NCBI RefSeq assembly: GCF_008386495.1
Contig: NZ_VTHJ01000032.1
Coordinates: forward strand, 42,109 to 97,982
DNA: 55,874 nucleotides
Source: Streptomyces tailanensis
Lineage (GTDB): Bacteria; Actinomycetota; Actinomycetes; Streptomycetales; Streptomycetaceae
Direction: 5' to 3'
Part shown: one piece after another, positions 7,613 through 16,198 of the stretch
Numbering within the stretch: the first letter of the stretch is position 1
Layout: each line of letters begins with the position of its first letter
Made by a program: the position numbers and the translations under genes
The notes under the pieces: model-generated
Databases searched by the model: none
What the model was told of the DNA's origin: nothing
Seen by the model: the letters and a program-made list of their open reading frames with translations, nothing else

Positions 7613-8553
7613 AGTTCGCGACCTTCGTACACGACGGGAAGTGGCAGGCGGGAGTTGTCGCCGATGACCATGTCCACCCCTTCCAGTACCCCGTCGAGCT
7701 GCTGGACCTGATCGTGGAGGGCGAGGAGTCCCTGCGCAGGGAGGGAGAAAACGCCCTGGCCGGCTCGCCGTCCGTGCCCATGGCCGAAGTCCGGCTGCTG
7801 CCGCCGCTCCAGCCGCCGACCGTCCGCGACTACATGACCTTCGAGAGCCATGTCGCGGGTGTCGCCCGGGGATACGGTGACACCGTCCCCGAGGAGTGGT
7901 ACGCGGCGCCAGCCTTCTATTTCACCAACCCGTACGCGACGATCGGCGCCCACGATGACGTACCCGTGCCACCCGGCTGCCTCCGCTTCGACTTCGAACT
8001 CGAGGTGGCCGCCGTCATCGGCAAGGCCGGCCGGGACCTGACCCCCGAGCAGGCTCGCGAGCACATCATCGGCTACACGATCCTCAACGACTGGTCCGCC
8101 CGCGACCTCCAGGGCCGCGAGATGAGGGTCAAACTCGGCCCCGCCAAAGCCAAGGACACCGCCACCACCCTCGGCCCCTGGCTGGTCACCACCGACGAAC
8201 TCGAGCCCCACCGCGACGCGGAGGGCTTCCTCGACCTGGCCCTCACCGTCCAGGTCAACGGCGAGACGATCGGACGGGACAGGCTGGCCAACATGGCCTG
8301 GACGTTCGAGGAGATGGCGGCGTACGCCTCCCGCGGCACCTGGATCCGCCCCGGCGACGTCCTCGGCTCCGGTACCTGCGGCAACGGTGGCTGCCTGGCC
8401 GAACTCTGGGGCCGCAACGGCGCCCTGGAACCCCCACCGCTCATCCCCGGCGACAACATCACCATGGCGGTCGAGGGCATCGGAACCCTCAGCAACACCG
8501 TCGTCGAGGGCGTCGCTCCGGTTCCTCTGCCTCCTGCCCGCCGCAGGCAATGA
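7609..8553 (+). CDS. Fumarylacetoacetate hydrolase (FAH) family protein
   Basis: A 314-aa enzyme of the family that includes fumarylacetoacetase and 2-hydroxyhepta-2,4-diene-1,7-dioate isomerase. Members cleave or isomerise C-C bonds in ring-fission products with a divalent metal. Visible motifs are the metal-binding acidic stretch CLRFDFELEVAAVIGK, YTILNDWSARDLQ, and GSGTCGNGGCLAELWG near the active site. The GTG at 7609 has GAGGAG 8 bases upstream. It probably acts on a product of the upstream hydrolase and feeds the CoA-transferase. The family is broad and substrate assignment is not possible here. C-terminal residues after VEGIG are basic and probably disordered. Confidence 0.88.
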   Translation: MKFATFVHDGKWQAGVVADDHVHPFQYPVELLDLIVEGEESLRREGENALAGSPSVPMAEVRLLPPLQPPTVRDYMTFESHVAGVARGYGDTVPEEWYAAPAFYFTNPYATIGAHDDVPVPPGCLRFDFELEVAAVIGKAGRDLTPEQAREHIIGYTILNDWSARDLQGREMRVKLGPAKAKDTATTLGPWLVTTDELEPHRDAEGFLDLALTVQVNGETIGRDRLANMAWTFEEMAAYASRGTWIRPGDVLGSGTCGNGGCLAELWGRNGALEPPPLIPGDNITMAVEGIGTLSNTVVEGVAPVPLPPARRRQ

Positions 8554-8688
8554 CGCCGTACGTCCGGGAAACAGGGGCGGGGCCACGGCTCGGCCCCGTC
8601 CCCGACTCCTGCCTGCTCACCAACCGGCTTTGACGACACCCCGGTGCCGGACCGCCCGTCCGGCATCGGGAGAAAGGCACGAAACAAC

Positions 8689-9453
8689 GTGGACAAGGTC
8701 ATGGCCTCGGCCGCCGACGCGGTCGCCGACATACCGGAAGGGGCATCTCTGGCGGTGGGCGGCTTCGGGCTGTGCGGCATCCCCACCGTCCTCATCGGCG
8801 CCCTGCACACCCAGGGCACCGGCGGACTGCGCGTGGTCTCCAACAACTGCGGCATTGACGGCCAAGGGCTCGGCGTCCTGCTGACGGCCGGCCGGATCGC
8901 CCGGGTCACCGGCTGCTACGTCGGGGAGAACAAGGAGTTCGCCCGCCAATACCTCGCCGGTGAGCTGGAGGTGGAGCTCACCCCGCAGGGCACCCTCGCC
9001 GAACGCCTGCGCGCCGGCGGCACCGGTATCCCCGCCTTCTACACCCCGGCCGGGGTCGGCACACAGGTCGCCGAGGGGGGACTGCCCTGGCGTTACGGCC
9101 GCGACGGCAGCGTGGCCGTGGCCTCCCCGCCCAAGGAGACGCGAACCTTCCGCGGGCGGACGTACGTCCTGGAGGAGGCCATCACCACCGATTTCGCCCT
9201 CGTGCGGGCCGCCCGCGGCGACCGGCACGGCAACCTCGTCTTCCACCGCAGCGCCGCCAACTTCAACCCTCTGGCGGCCATGGCGGGCCGTATCACGATC
9301 GCCGAGGTCGAGGAACTCGTCGAACCCGGCGCCATCGACCCCGACGCCGTCCATCTGCCCGGCATCTACGTCGACCGGGTCGTGGGCCCCGTCCCTGACG
9401 ACGACAAGGGCATCGAGAAGCGCACCGTCCGCACGCGTGAGGAGCGGCACTGA
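8689..9453 (+). CDS. scoA: 3-oxoacid CoA-transferase subunit A
   Basis: Alpha subunit of a class I CoA-transferase (succinyl-CoA:3-ketoacid or 3-oxoadipate type), 254 aa. The N-terminal glycine-rich CoA-binding stretch is LAVGGFGLCGIPTVLI, followed by VVSNNCGIDGQGLGVLL and the typical TPAGVGTQVAEGGLP. The GTG at 8689 is chosen because homologous sequence begins at VDKVMASAADAV. An earlier in-frame ATG (8644) would add 15 unconserved residues. The stop overlaps the subunit B start. The enzyme moves CoA from succinyl-CoA to a 3-oxoacid, so the pathway probably ends in acetoacetyl-CoA or a similar thioester. ScoA and PcaI cannot be separated by eye. Confidence 0.9.
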   Translation: MDKVMASAADAVADIPEGASLAVGGFGLCGIPTVLIGALHTQGTGGLRVVSNNCGIDGQGLGVLLTAGRIARVTGCYVGENKEFARQYLAGELEVELTPQGTLAERLRAGGTGIPAFYTPAGVGTQVAEGGLPWRYGRDGSVAVASPPKETRTFRGRTYVLEEAITTDFALVRAARGDRHGNLVFHRSAANFNPLAAMAGRITIAEVEELVEPGAIDPDAVHLPGIYVDRVVGPVPDDDKGIEKRTVRTREERH

Positions 9454-10088
9454 TGGCCTGGACCCGCGACCAGATGGCAGCCCGCGCCGCCCGCGAACTC
9501 CCCGACAACTCCTACGTCAACCTGGGCATCGGCCTGCCCACCCTCATCCCCAACCACCTCCCGCCCGGCGTCCGCGTGGTGCTGCACTCCGAGAACGGCA
9601 TCCTGGGCACTGGCCCTTACCCGTACGACGACGAGGTCGTCCCCGACCTGATCAACGCGGGCAAGGAGACCGTCACCGTGCTGCCGGGCGCCGCGTTCTT
9701 CGACTCGGCGCTCTCCTTCGGGATGATCCGCGGCGGCCGCATCGACGTCGCCGTACTGGGCGGCATGCAGGTTTCCGCAACCGGTGACCTTGCCAACTGG
9801 ACCGTACCCGGAAAGATGATCAAGGGCATGGGCGGTGCCATGGACCTGGTGCACGGCGCCCGCAAGGTCATCGTCCTCATGGAACACACCGCCAGGGACG
9901 GCACACCGAAGATCGTCGACGAATGCACACTCCCGCTGACCGGGCGGGCGTGCGTCCACCGGATCATCACCGACCTCGCCGTCCTCGACGTCACTTCGGA
10001 TGGCCTGTCCCTGGTCGAAGCGGCCCCTGGAGTGTCCCCCTCGGACATCCGCGAGCGCACCGGGCCCCGGGTGCGGACGGCGTTGTGA
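9453..10088 (+). CDS. scoB: 3-oxoacid CoA-transferase subunit B
   Basis: Beta subunit, 211 aa. It carries the catalytic glutamate in the SENGILG motif (Glu47), which forms the glutamyl-CoA thioester, and the family stretches YVNLGIGLPTLIPNHLP, DVAVLGGMQV and GKMIKGMGGAMDLV. The ATG overlaps the subunit A stop (TGATG), as expected for a 1:1 complex. Last gene of the MBL-FAH-scoA-scoB operon. The next 120 bases lead into the module-end repeat, so the catabolic module ends here. Intact, unlike livF and livJ of the same module. Confidence 0.92.
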   Translation: MAWTRDQMAARAARELPDNSYVNLGIGLPTLIPNHLPPGVRVVLHSENGILGTGPYPYDDEVVPDLINAGKETVTVLPGAAFFDSALSFGMIRGGRIDVAVLGGMQVSATGDLANWTVPGKMIKGMGGAMDLVHGARKVIVLMEHTARDGTPKIVDECTLPLTGRACVHRIITDLAVLDVTSDGLSLVEAAPGVSPSDIRERTGPRVRTAL

Positions 10089-10120
10089 CCGGCGGCCGTC
10101 GACGAGCTAGGTGGTGGTCC

Positions 10121-10363
10121 CCAGGCAGCCGCTTCCGATTACCTGCGTCCTGCCAGCGTCCCGAATTCAGCTTCTAAAGGCTCGTACAGGCCACCCGCGG
10201 CGGCTCGCCCCGGCGGTGAGCCAACAGGTCTGTGCAGGTCAGAGCCATTCGAACTAACGTCGACGGCAACGGCGTTGAACTCACGCGCAGCGGATTCGAC
10301 CCCTTGGGCCAAAACCCTGAATCCGCACGCCCGCTGAGACGTTTCCGCAGGTCAGAGACCTGC
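10121..10363. repeat. Module-end repeat E1 (left of att copy)
   Basis: Resembles 30003-30237 (E2), sharing for example TGCCAGCGTCCCGAATTCAG and GTTTCCGCAGGTCAGAG. Its last 24 bases (10340-10363) are identical to 30801-30824, next to the intact tRNA-Met. The repeat therefore represents DNA that lies 3' of the tRNA and is duplicated at each module end. The whole of 10089-10766 contains no convincing gene. Confidence 0.8.
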
Positions 10364-10367
10364 CTGG

Positions 10368-10412
10368 TGGGGCGGGTGGGACTCGAACCCACGGCCGACG
10401 GATTATGAGTCC
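10368..10412 (-). repeat. tRNA-Met 3'-half copy (predicted attachment site)
   Basis: A 45-base exact copy of 30830-30874, the tRNA-Met 3' half from the discriminator base through the anticodon loop. The match stops abruptly after the anticodon stem, where the sequence changes to TTTGAGGATC. A tRNA 3' fragment in direct repeat with the intact gene, 20.4 kb apart, is the usual footprint of tyrosine-recombinase integration. Confidence 0.85.
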
Positions 10413-10440
10413 TTTGAGGATCTTGGCGGCCCTTGTCGAT

Positions 10441-10658
10441 CAACGCTCATCCATGACGTTTCATCAGGTCAGATGGGGTGGGCGATGTCGGTGCTCCTCA
10501 GCCCTTGTCAGTCTGTTCCTGTCCTTGCGGCCTCAACTCGGCCTCAATGAGGCCATGTGGGCTGGCACCAAGAGGCATGCGGAGTATCTCGCCCAGCCCG
10601 AAAACGGGTCTCGAACTCGCACGCAGCGGATTCCCGTTCCAACGCGCAGAGGCTCCGC
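10441..10658. repeat. Module-end repeat, copy 2 (right of att copy)
   Basis: Second copy of the repeat at 2-216, lying directly to the right of the tRNA fragment. It marks the left end of module B as copy 1 marks the left end of module A. No integrase or excisionase frame is visible within it. Confidence 0.75.
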
Positions 10659-10766
10659 CTCGACCCGGATGCTGTGTGCTCGGCGAACAGATCCAGCGCC
10701 GCCCCACGCAGCTGTGCCCGTCCCGCCAGATTGCTCTTTACCACCGCCCCTATGGCGGCAGCGTAT

Positions 10767-11057
10767 TCACCCCGTCCGCAGGCAAGCCAGGCGCGGGGTC
10801 AACGGCGGGCCTTGAAGCGGTCCAGTGCGGGCAACGCCCAGGGCGGCCAGACCGATGGCCAGTTCCATCCAGTCGACGCCCTTGGTCTCGGCTACACCGA
10901 CCGCGGCAGCGATGCCGGTTCCCACGAGCGCGGCGGCGACGCCGACGAGGATCGTCCAGAGCACGCCGATGCGCTGGCGGCCCGGGACGACGAGTCGGCC
11001 CAGGACGCCGATGACAATGCCGATCAGGATGGCGCTGATGATGCCGGAGATCTCCAT
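10767..11057 (-). CDS. GlsB/YeaQ/YmgE-family small membrane protein, possibly frameshifted at the C-terminus
   Basis: A 96-aa protein of the transglycosylase-associated (GlsB/YeaQ) stress family, with three hydrophobic segments and the GVLGRLVVPGRQ and GVLWTILVGVAAALVGT motifs. The function of the family is unknown, but members are often induced by envelope or osmotic stress. The last 25 residues do not look native. The adjacent frame offers LPALDRFKARR and a stop at 10799-10801, the sort of basic end this family has, so one base may be lost near 10825. It lies 41 bases downstream of the channel gene and could be co-transcribed. Confidence 0.75.
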   Translation of the reverse strand: MEISGIISAILIGIVIGVLGRLVVPGRQRIGVLWTILVGVAAALVGTGIAAAVGVAETKGVDWMELAIGLAALGVARTGPLQGPPLTPRLACLRTG

Positions 11058-11098
11058 GACAGCCCCTCGTCGTCAGGCGTCGTTCATGCCCCTTCGTC

Positions 11099-12022
11099 TC
11101 AGGTGTGCCCCGCAGTGGACGGAGCACTTTCTTCCTCTGTGTGCGGGCGGCGGGGTGTGGGGAGACGGACCAGGCTTTCCTCCAGTTCGTCCAGGGCTCG
11201 CCGGGCGACGGCGATGCGCTCGCGCAGCTCCTGTTCGGGGGCGCTCGGTGCCCCGGTGTGCTCGTCCTGTTCGCGTTCCATTTCACGGGCTTCGTCGAGG
11301 GAGCTGATGACGACGCCGATGAGGACGTTGACGAGGACGAAGGAGGCGAGCAGGACGTAGGAGGCGTAGTAGACGATGCTCCAGCGGGAGATCTCCAGGC
11401 CCGCGTGGACGGCGTCGCCGAGGCCGTCGAGGGTCATCAGGAGAAAGAGGGTGAGGACGGCGCGGCCGAGGGAACCGAAGTGTTCGGGGTCGTGGTCGGC
11501 GAAGAAGACCCAGCCGACCATGGCGTAGACGTACAGGAGCAGCGCGCCGACGAGCAGGAAGCTGAAGGTGCCAGGCAGGCTTCGGCCCACAGCGACCATG
11601 AAGACGCGGAGTTGGGGCAGGAAGCGGGCGGTGCGCAGGACGCGGGCCAGGCGCAGCAACCTCAGGACGGTGCCGTTCTCGCGGACGACGGGCAGGAACG
11701 CGGAGACCACGACGGCCATGTCGAACAGGTTCCACGGGTCGCGGAAGAAGTCGCGGGGGCGGTCGGCGTGCGCACAGGCACGCAGGAGTATCTCGACCGT
11801 GAAGGCGGCCAGGCAGACGTGCTCGGCGAAACGTAACCACGCGCCCCAGCCCGTCACCAGCGCGCTGTAGGTCTCGACGCCCAGCAGCGCCGCGTTGGCG
11901 AGGATCAGGGCGAACACGGTGACGCCGAACGAGCGGGCCTCCGTGACGGCGCGGGCCCATTCCGCGAGCACCCGGCGGAGGGGGCGCCGGTCCGTGGTCG
12001 TACGGTCGTGCGGGTCGGTCAT
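11099..12022 (-). CDS. Single-domain voltage-gated cation channel (NaChBac/BacNav-like)
   Basis: A 307-aa ion transport protein. Order: S1 about 32-51, S2 about 65-84, S3 about 93-112, S4 about 118-137 with arginines 121, 124, 127, 130 and 133 at every third position, S5 about 152-174, pore loop about 190-203, S6 about 216-240, then a charged helix about 263-287 that could form the C-terminal tetramer coiled coil. The selectivity filter reads TLDGLGD (197-203), not the TLESW of sodium channels. Two aspartates recall the TLDDWSD of the calcium-selective CavAb mutant, but the conserved tryptophan is leucine. The ATG at 12022 is preferred over 12100. A degenerate BlaI-type box lies 95 bases upstream. 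Ion selectivity is inference only. Confidence 0.88.
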   Translation of the reverse strand: MTDPHDRTTTDRRPLRRVLAEWARAVTEARSFGVTVFALILANAALLGVETYSALVTGWGAWLRFAEHVCLAAFTVEILLRACAHADRPRDFFRDPWNLFDMAVVVSAFLPVVRENGTVLRLLRLARVLRTARFLPQLRVFMVAVGRSLPGTFSFLLVGALLLYVYAMVGWVFFADHDPEHFGSLGRAVLTLFLLMTLDGLGDAVHAGLEISRWSIVYYASYVLLASFVLVNVLIGVVISSLDEAREMEREQDEHTGAPSAPEQELRERIAVARRALDELEESLVRLPTPRRPHTEEESAPSTAGHT

Positions 12023-12116
12023 CCTGCTGTACCTGCTCCTTCGCGCAGCGCGACGTCCCGCCACCCGGGGGTCGGGCGGCGGGACCGGTGGAGCGATCAC
12101 GCTCCAGGAGAGACTT

Positions 12117-12130
12117 CTACAGCACTATCG
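12117..12130. promoter_or_regulatory. Possible BlaI-type box upstream of the channel gene
   Basis: On the minus strand the sequence is CGATAGTGCTGTAG, 12 of 14 bases identical to the box at 24596-24609 (CTACAGTGCTGTAG). One half-site is perfect and the other is degraded. It lies in the 256-base gap between the CNNM pair and the channel gene. Confidence 0.45.
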
Positions 12131-12278
12131 ATGTGCGTATGTCGGGCGTCGGCCCCGCCGTACGAGGCTGCCCGTCGGCCATGGCCGCGACGCCGCGGTA
12201 CGTCAGTGGCGGTCAGATGGGAACCGCCGAGGGGACGGGTTTTTGCGTCCCCTCGCACAAGGTTGGCGCCCCTCGTGG

Positions 12279-13298
12279 TCAGATCGCTCGCGGCTGCAGG
12301 TAGCGGGCCAGCAGGTCGTCCAGACTGACCAGGCCGGTGAGCCGGCCGGTGTCGTCGCAGACTACGGCGAGCGAGGCGCGCTGCCGGCGGAGTACCTCGA
12401 TCGCGTCGGCGACCGTGGCGTTGTCCGCCAGCTCCGGTACGGGCCGGGCGAGGGCGCGAGCCGTGACGGCACGGCCTCGGGTGCGGGCGACCAGTGCGTC
12501 GCGGGCGTGGACCGAACCGAGGATGGTGCCGCCGGTGCGGACCAGGAGCCGGGTGCGGTCGTGGTCGGCGGCTGCGCGGAGGATGGACTCGACGTCGGCG
12601 TCCGCGTCCACCGCGGTGATCTCGGCGGCCGGTATCGCGAGGTCGCTCACCGGGGTCTCGGGCTCCGTCAGCGAGCGGGTGATCAGCTCGGAGTCGGCCT
12701 CGCTGATCAGGCCGAGGCGCTGCGACTCCTCGACGAGATGGGTGAGCTGTTCGCGGTTGTGGACGGAGGTCAGCTCGTCGCGCGGGGTGACCCGGCACAG
12801 CCGCACCAGCGCGTTGCTGACCCGGTTGAGCAGCCCGATCAGCGGCCGTACGGCCCTGACCAGGGCCCGGAAGGGCGGGGACAGCAGCATCGCCGCGCGC
12901 TCGGGGTGGGCGATGGCCCAGGACTTGGGTGCCATCTCCCCCAGCACCATGTGGAGAAACACCACCACGATCATGGCCACGGCGAACGCGATGCCGTAGC
13001 TGACCGCGCTCGGCAGGCCCAGGTCGTGCAGCAGCGGGTCGAGTTCGTGCGAGATGGCGGGCTTGGACACCGAGCCCAGACCCAGCGTGCACACGGTGAT
13101 GCCGAGCTGGGCGCCCGCCAGCATCAGCGACAGCTCGCGCATGCCCGCGAGAGCGGCTTTGGCACCGCTGCGGCCGTCGGCCGCGGCCTTCTCCATGCGG
13201 TGGCGTTTGGCGGCGACCAGCGCGAACTCGGCGGCGACGAAGAACCCGCTGCCGATCAGCAGCAGGACGGTGACGAAGAGCGCCATGGGAAAGCTCAT
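12279..13298 (-). CDS. CNNM/CorC-like membrane protein, short paralogue (DUF21 plus CBS)
   Basis: A 339-aa cation-transport-associated protein. The N-terminal DUF21 (CNNM transmembrane) domain spans about 1-175, with GSGFFVAAEFALVAAKRHRM, LAGAQLGITVCTLGLGSVSKP and FLHMVLGEMAPKSWA. Two CBS motifs follow (about 200-335). It lacks the C-terminal CorC_HlyC domain of its upstream neighbour. Such proteins are linked to magnesium or cobalt efflux. Its ATG overlaps the neighbour's stop by 4 bases, so the two are probably a heteromeric pair. A second pair with the same order and lengths lies at 16199-18552. The old name hemolysin is misleading. Confidence 0.88.
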   Translation of the reverse strand: MSFPMALFVTVLLLIGSGFFVAAEFALVAAKRHRMEKAAADGRSGAKAALAGMRELSLMLAGAQLGITVCTLGLGSVSKPAISHELDPLLHDLGLPSAVSYGIAFAVAMIVVVFLHMVLGEMAPKSWAIAHPERAAMLLSPPFRALVRAVRPLIGLLNRVSNALVRLCRVTPRDELTSVHNREQLTHLVEESQRLGLISEADSELITRSLTEPETPVSDLAIPAAEITAVDADADVESILRAAADHDRTRLLVRTGGTILGSVHARDALVARTRGRAVTARALARPVPELADNATVADAIEVLRRQRASLAVVCDDTGRLTGLVSLDDLLARYLQPRAI

Positions 13299-14638
13299 GC
13301 CTGTTCCCCCTCGCGCTCACTCACGGGCAGCCGCTCCAGGCGGACCCGGTCCGGTACATGCCGGTCGAGGGTGCGTACGTCGATGACCGCGCGGCCGCTG
13401 TCGGGCATGTCCAGGGTCAGCCGGTCGCCGACGGCCGGGAAGCGGCCGAGGCGGTCCACGATCAGGCCGGCCACCGTGTCGTAGTCGTCGTCCCCGGGCA
13501 GCTCGATGCCGGTGGCGTCGGCGACCTCGTCCAGGCGGCGCCCGGCGTCCACCAGCCAGCCCGCCCCGTCGGCGACGGCGATCTCGGTCACGGTGTCGGT
13601 CTCGTCGGCGATGTCGCCCACCAGCTCCTCGGCGATGTCCTCGTAGGTCACGATGCCCGCGACGCCGCCGTGCTCGTCGAGTACGACCCCGAACTCGTCG
13701 TCCCGCTCGCGCATTCGGTCGACCGCGTCGGGCAGGGGCAGCGTGTCCGGCAGCAGCAGTGGGCGCCGGGCGAGCACACCCGCCGTGGTGGCGGCGAAGC
13801 GGTCGGCGGGCAGATGGGTCAGCTCGCGCACGCCCAGGACGCCCGCGACGTCGTCGGGGTGGTCACCGAGGACCGGGTAATTGGAGTGTCCATGCTTGGC
13901 GATCAGCTCGACCGCCTCGGCGGCGAAGGCGTCTTTGCGGACGAAGACGGCGTCCGCACGCGGGACCATCACCTCGTCCAGCGTCCGGTCGGAGAACTCC
14001 AGGGCGTGGTCGAGCAGGTCGGCTGTGTCCTTGGGCAGTTGCCCCTGCTCGTGCGACTCGCCGATCAGGTGCCCGAGTTCCTCCAGGGTGGCGCCGTGGT
14101 GCAACTCCTCGACGGGCTCGATGCCGACCTTGCGCAGCAGTCGGTTGGCCGCGCCGTCGAAGATGTGCACCAACGGGCCCACGACCTTCAGATACGCGAG
14201 TGTGGAGGCGGCCAGTGACTTGGCCAACCGCTCCGGGACGGCGAGTGCGAGGTTCTTCGGGGCCAGCTCGCCGAGCACCATCTGGACGACGGTGGCCGCC
14301 GTGAAGGCCAGGACGACGGAGATTCCGCCGACCGCGCCCTCCGGGACACCGATGCCGGTCAGGGCCGGTTCGAGCAGCGCGGAGACGGACGGCTCGGCGA
14401 TGAAGCCGACGACCAGGCCGGTGACGGTGATACCGAGCTGGGCGCCGGACAGCATGAACGACAGCCGCTCCAGCACCTTCAGGGCGCGGGCCGCCCGCCG
14501 GTCGCCCGTCTCCGCCTCGCGTGCGAGTGCGAGGCGGTCGGCGGAGACGTACGCGAATTCCTGGGCGACGAAATAGCCGGTACCGGCGGTGAGGACGAGG
14601 ACGGCCAGCAGGCCGAGTACGGCGTTCGCGGCACTCAT
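13295..14638 (-). CDS. CNNM/CorC-like membrane protein, long paralogue (DUF21-CBS-CorC_HlyC)
   Basis: A 447-aa partner. DUF21 domain at about 1-190 (GTGYFVAQEFAYVSADRLAL, LSGAQLGITVTGLVVGFIAEP, VQMVLGELAPKNLAL). CBS pair at about 205-335, with the characteristic DRTLDEVMVPRAD and VVLDEHGGVAGIVTYEDIAEELVGDI. A CorC_HlyC domain ends the protein (about 350-440). First of a two-gene operon. Its ATG overlaps the stop of a predicted 34-aa upstream ORF. CBS domains bind Mg-ATP, so activity is probably tuned to nucleotide or magnesium level. Direction of transport is not predictable. Confidence 0.9.
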   Translation of the reverse strand: MSAANAVLGLLAVLVLTAGTGYFVAQEFAYVSADRLALAREAETGDRRAARALKVLERLSFMLSGAQLGITVTGLVVGFIAEPSVSALLEPALTGIGVPEGAVGGISVVLAFTAATVVQMVLGELAPKNLALAVPERLAKSLAASTLAYLKVVGPLVHIFDGAANRLLRKVGIEPVEELHHGATLEELGHLIGESHEQGQLPKDTADLLDHALEFSDRTLDEVMVPRADAVFVRKDAFAAEAVELIAKHGHSNYPVLGDHPDDVAGVLGVRELTHLPADRFAATTAGVLARRPLLLPDTLPLPDAVDRMRERDDEFGVVLDEHGGVAGIVTYEDIAEELVGDIADETDTVTEIAVADGAGWLVDAGRRLDEVADATGIELPGDDDYDTVAGLIVDRLGRFPAVGDRLTLDMPDSGRAVIDVRTLDRHVPDRVRLERLPVSEREGEQA

Positions 14639-14739
14639 CGAGCACCACCCCGTCGCGTGCCGCGATCGAAACGATCATCCAAGGTCTGGCGGGGTGGTCG
14701 GGGACTGTGCCCCGGGGAGTCCGTCGGTCTGGCGGACAC
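14635..14739 (-). CDS. Predicted upstream ORF overlapping the CNNM long gene start
   Basis: A 34-codon frame from a GTG at 14739. It has an ideal ribosome site (AAGGAG, 14747-14752, spacing 7) and its TGA overlaps the ATG of the CNNM gene by 4 bases. The peptide is rich in Pro and Arg, with a PRPP run. The CNNM gene has no comparable ribosome site of its own in the overlap, so its translation probably depends on this ORF. Proline-rich leaders control magnesium transporter genes in enterobacteria (mgtL, mgtP), but no homology is claimed. A similar overlap precedes the second CNNM pair. Confidence 0.5.
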   Translation of the reverse strand: MSARPTDSPGHSPRPPRQTLDDRFDRGTRRGGAR

Positions 14740-14870
14740 GGGCTTGCTCCTTCAGTTGATGTGCAGCATGTGAACAGTTGTGTCCGGTGCCGCGTTCCCG
14801 GCAAGCCAGGGCTGCCCCCGGCGACAGCCCCCGGCCCTGGCCCGGCCGTGACGCCGCGGACCCGGCCGCC

Positions 14871-16010
14871 TCACCGGGAACGCGCCAAGTCGGCCGCGTC
14901 CCGCTTGAAAGCCCAATGCATCTCCGGCTCCATCGAGAACCGGAAGAGGCGCTGAACAGGCGGCATGCACAGCACGGTGATGATCACGGCGGCGACGATG
15001 GTGACGGCGATCTCGCCCAGGGGCTGGTGCAGCCAGCCATGGTCGTACCAGTCCCAGAAGCGGGAGCCCTTGGCGAGGAAGCCGTGCAGCAGATAGCCGT
15101 ACAGCGTTCCGGCCCCGAGCGCCGTGAACCACATCCTGCGCCCGGGAACCCAGGCGAAGAAGCAGGCGACCAGGACCATCGAGCAGCCGAACAGGGCCAA
15201 CGTCATCACCGCGCCGGTCCAGCCGGGTGCGGCGAGCTCCTGGGCGCTGTCACGTCGGTAGAACCAGGCCGCGTTCATCTGCGGGGCCGCCCAGTAGGCA
15301 ACAGCCAAGGCTCCGGCGAAGACGGGCGCCGCGAGGAGGCGCACCTCACGGCGCCGTACGAGCTGGAAGTGCTCCGGCTTCAGGGAGAGGCCGAGTACGA
15401 AGAAGGGCAGGAACTGCAGGACACGCTGCAGGTCGAGATCGTCACCGATGTCCGGCGAGACGGACGCCAGGACCGCGATGGCGAGGGCGATCGGAAGTGG
15501 CCAGCGCACGACCTTCCACAGCGGCATGGTCAGCCGCCATACGAACAGCGCGATCAGGAACCAGGTCAGATACCAGGGGTCGAGCAGGCTGATCGGATGG
15601 CCGGGGTCGTCATCGGCCCACCTCTTGAACAGCGAGTACGCCACCTCGAAGATCACGTAAGGGACGGCGACGCCGGTGACCAGGCGGCGGAGGCGGCCCG
15701 GGCTCGCGTCGAAGCTGCGCGAGAAGTAGCCGGAGATGACGATGAAAGCCGGCATGTGGAAGGTGTAAACGGCAATGTAGAGCGCGGCCGCGGCCCGGCT
15801 GTCGCTCCGCAGCGGCTCCCAGGCGTGCCCCACCGCCACCAGCACCATCGCCAGGTACTTGGCGTTGTCGAAGAACGCGTCCCGTCGCTTGAGCGGCTTC
15901 GCCACTTCGGTGGGGGCATCCGCGCGGCCGGGGAGAGATGCGTTCCGTGCAGCCGGTGGTCGGGCCCGCCGTTCGAGTGCCTGGTTTCCCGGGCGCGCGT
16001 CGTCACTCAC
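14871..16010 (-). CDS. Membrane acyltransferase, acyltransferase-3 / fucose 4-O-acetylase-like
   Basis: A 379-aa integral membrane protein of the OafA/COG3594 type, which move acyl groups to sugars or envelope glycans. A basic, disordered N-terminus of about 45 residues precedes AFFDNAKYLAMVLVAVGHAW, with the family histidine in the first helix. YTFHMPAFIVISGYFSRSF and WYLTWFLIALFVWRL follow, with roughly ten hydrophobic segments. The GTG at 16010 has GGGAGG just upstream. It sits alone between the two CNNM pairs, 188 bases from one and 232 from the other. Acceptor and donor are unknown; the nearby LCP gene makes cell-wall or teichoic-acid decoration plausible. Confidence 0.85.
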   Translation of the reverse strand: MSDDARPGNQALERRARPPAARNASLPGRADAPTEVAKPLKRRDAFFDNAKYLAMVLVAVGHAWEPLRSDSRAAAALYIAVYTFHMPAFIVISGYFSRSFDASPGRLRRLVTGVAVPYVIFEVAYSLFKRWADDDPGHPISLLDPWYLTWFLIALFVWRLTMPLWKVVRWPLPIALAIAVLASVSPDIGDDLDLQRVLQFLPFFVLGLSLKPEHFQLVRRREVRLLAAPVFAGALAVAYWAAPQMNAAWFYRRDSAQELAAPGWTGAVMTLALFGCSMVLVACFFAWVPGRRMWFTALGAGTLYGYLLHGFLAKGSRFWDWYDHGWLHQPLGEIAVTIVAAVIITVLCMPPVQRLFRFSMEPEMHWAFKRDAADLARSR

Positions 16011-16198
16011 TGACTCTCCCTCCCCAGGCAACCCGAACCCATGATTGCGCGTCTTACGTTGAATGCGGGCGTTGCGTCAGCGCACAACATCCCCAGACCC
16101 TAGCCACACAGGCCCCGCACAGCACAACTCCGCCGGATGCCGGAGCAGGCCGCATCCGGGCCACCTCGTGCGGGGCCGCGCACGGGGTGGCCCGGGGA

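Noticed and set aside
10413..10766. Possible integrase or excisionase gene next to the att copy
   Set aside because: No frame shows tyrosine-recombinase motifs; the sequence is repeat DNA shared with the window start.
14639..14870. Magnesium riboswitch (M-box or similar) upstream of the CNNM genes
   Set aside because: I could not fit any conserved riboswitch core; the upstream ORF explains the sequence better.
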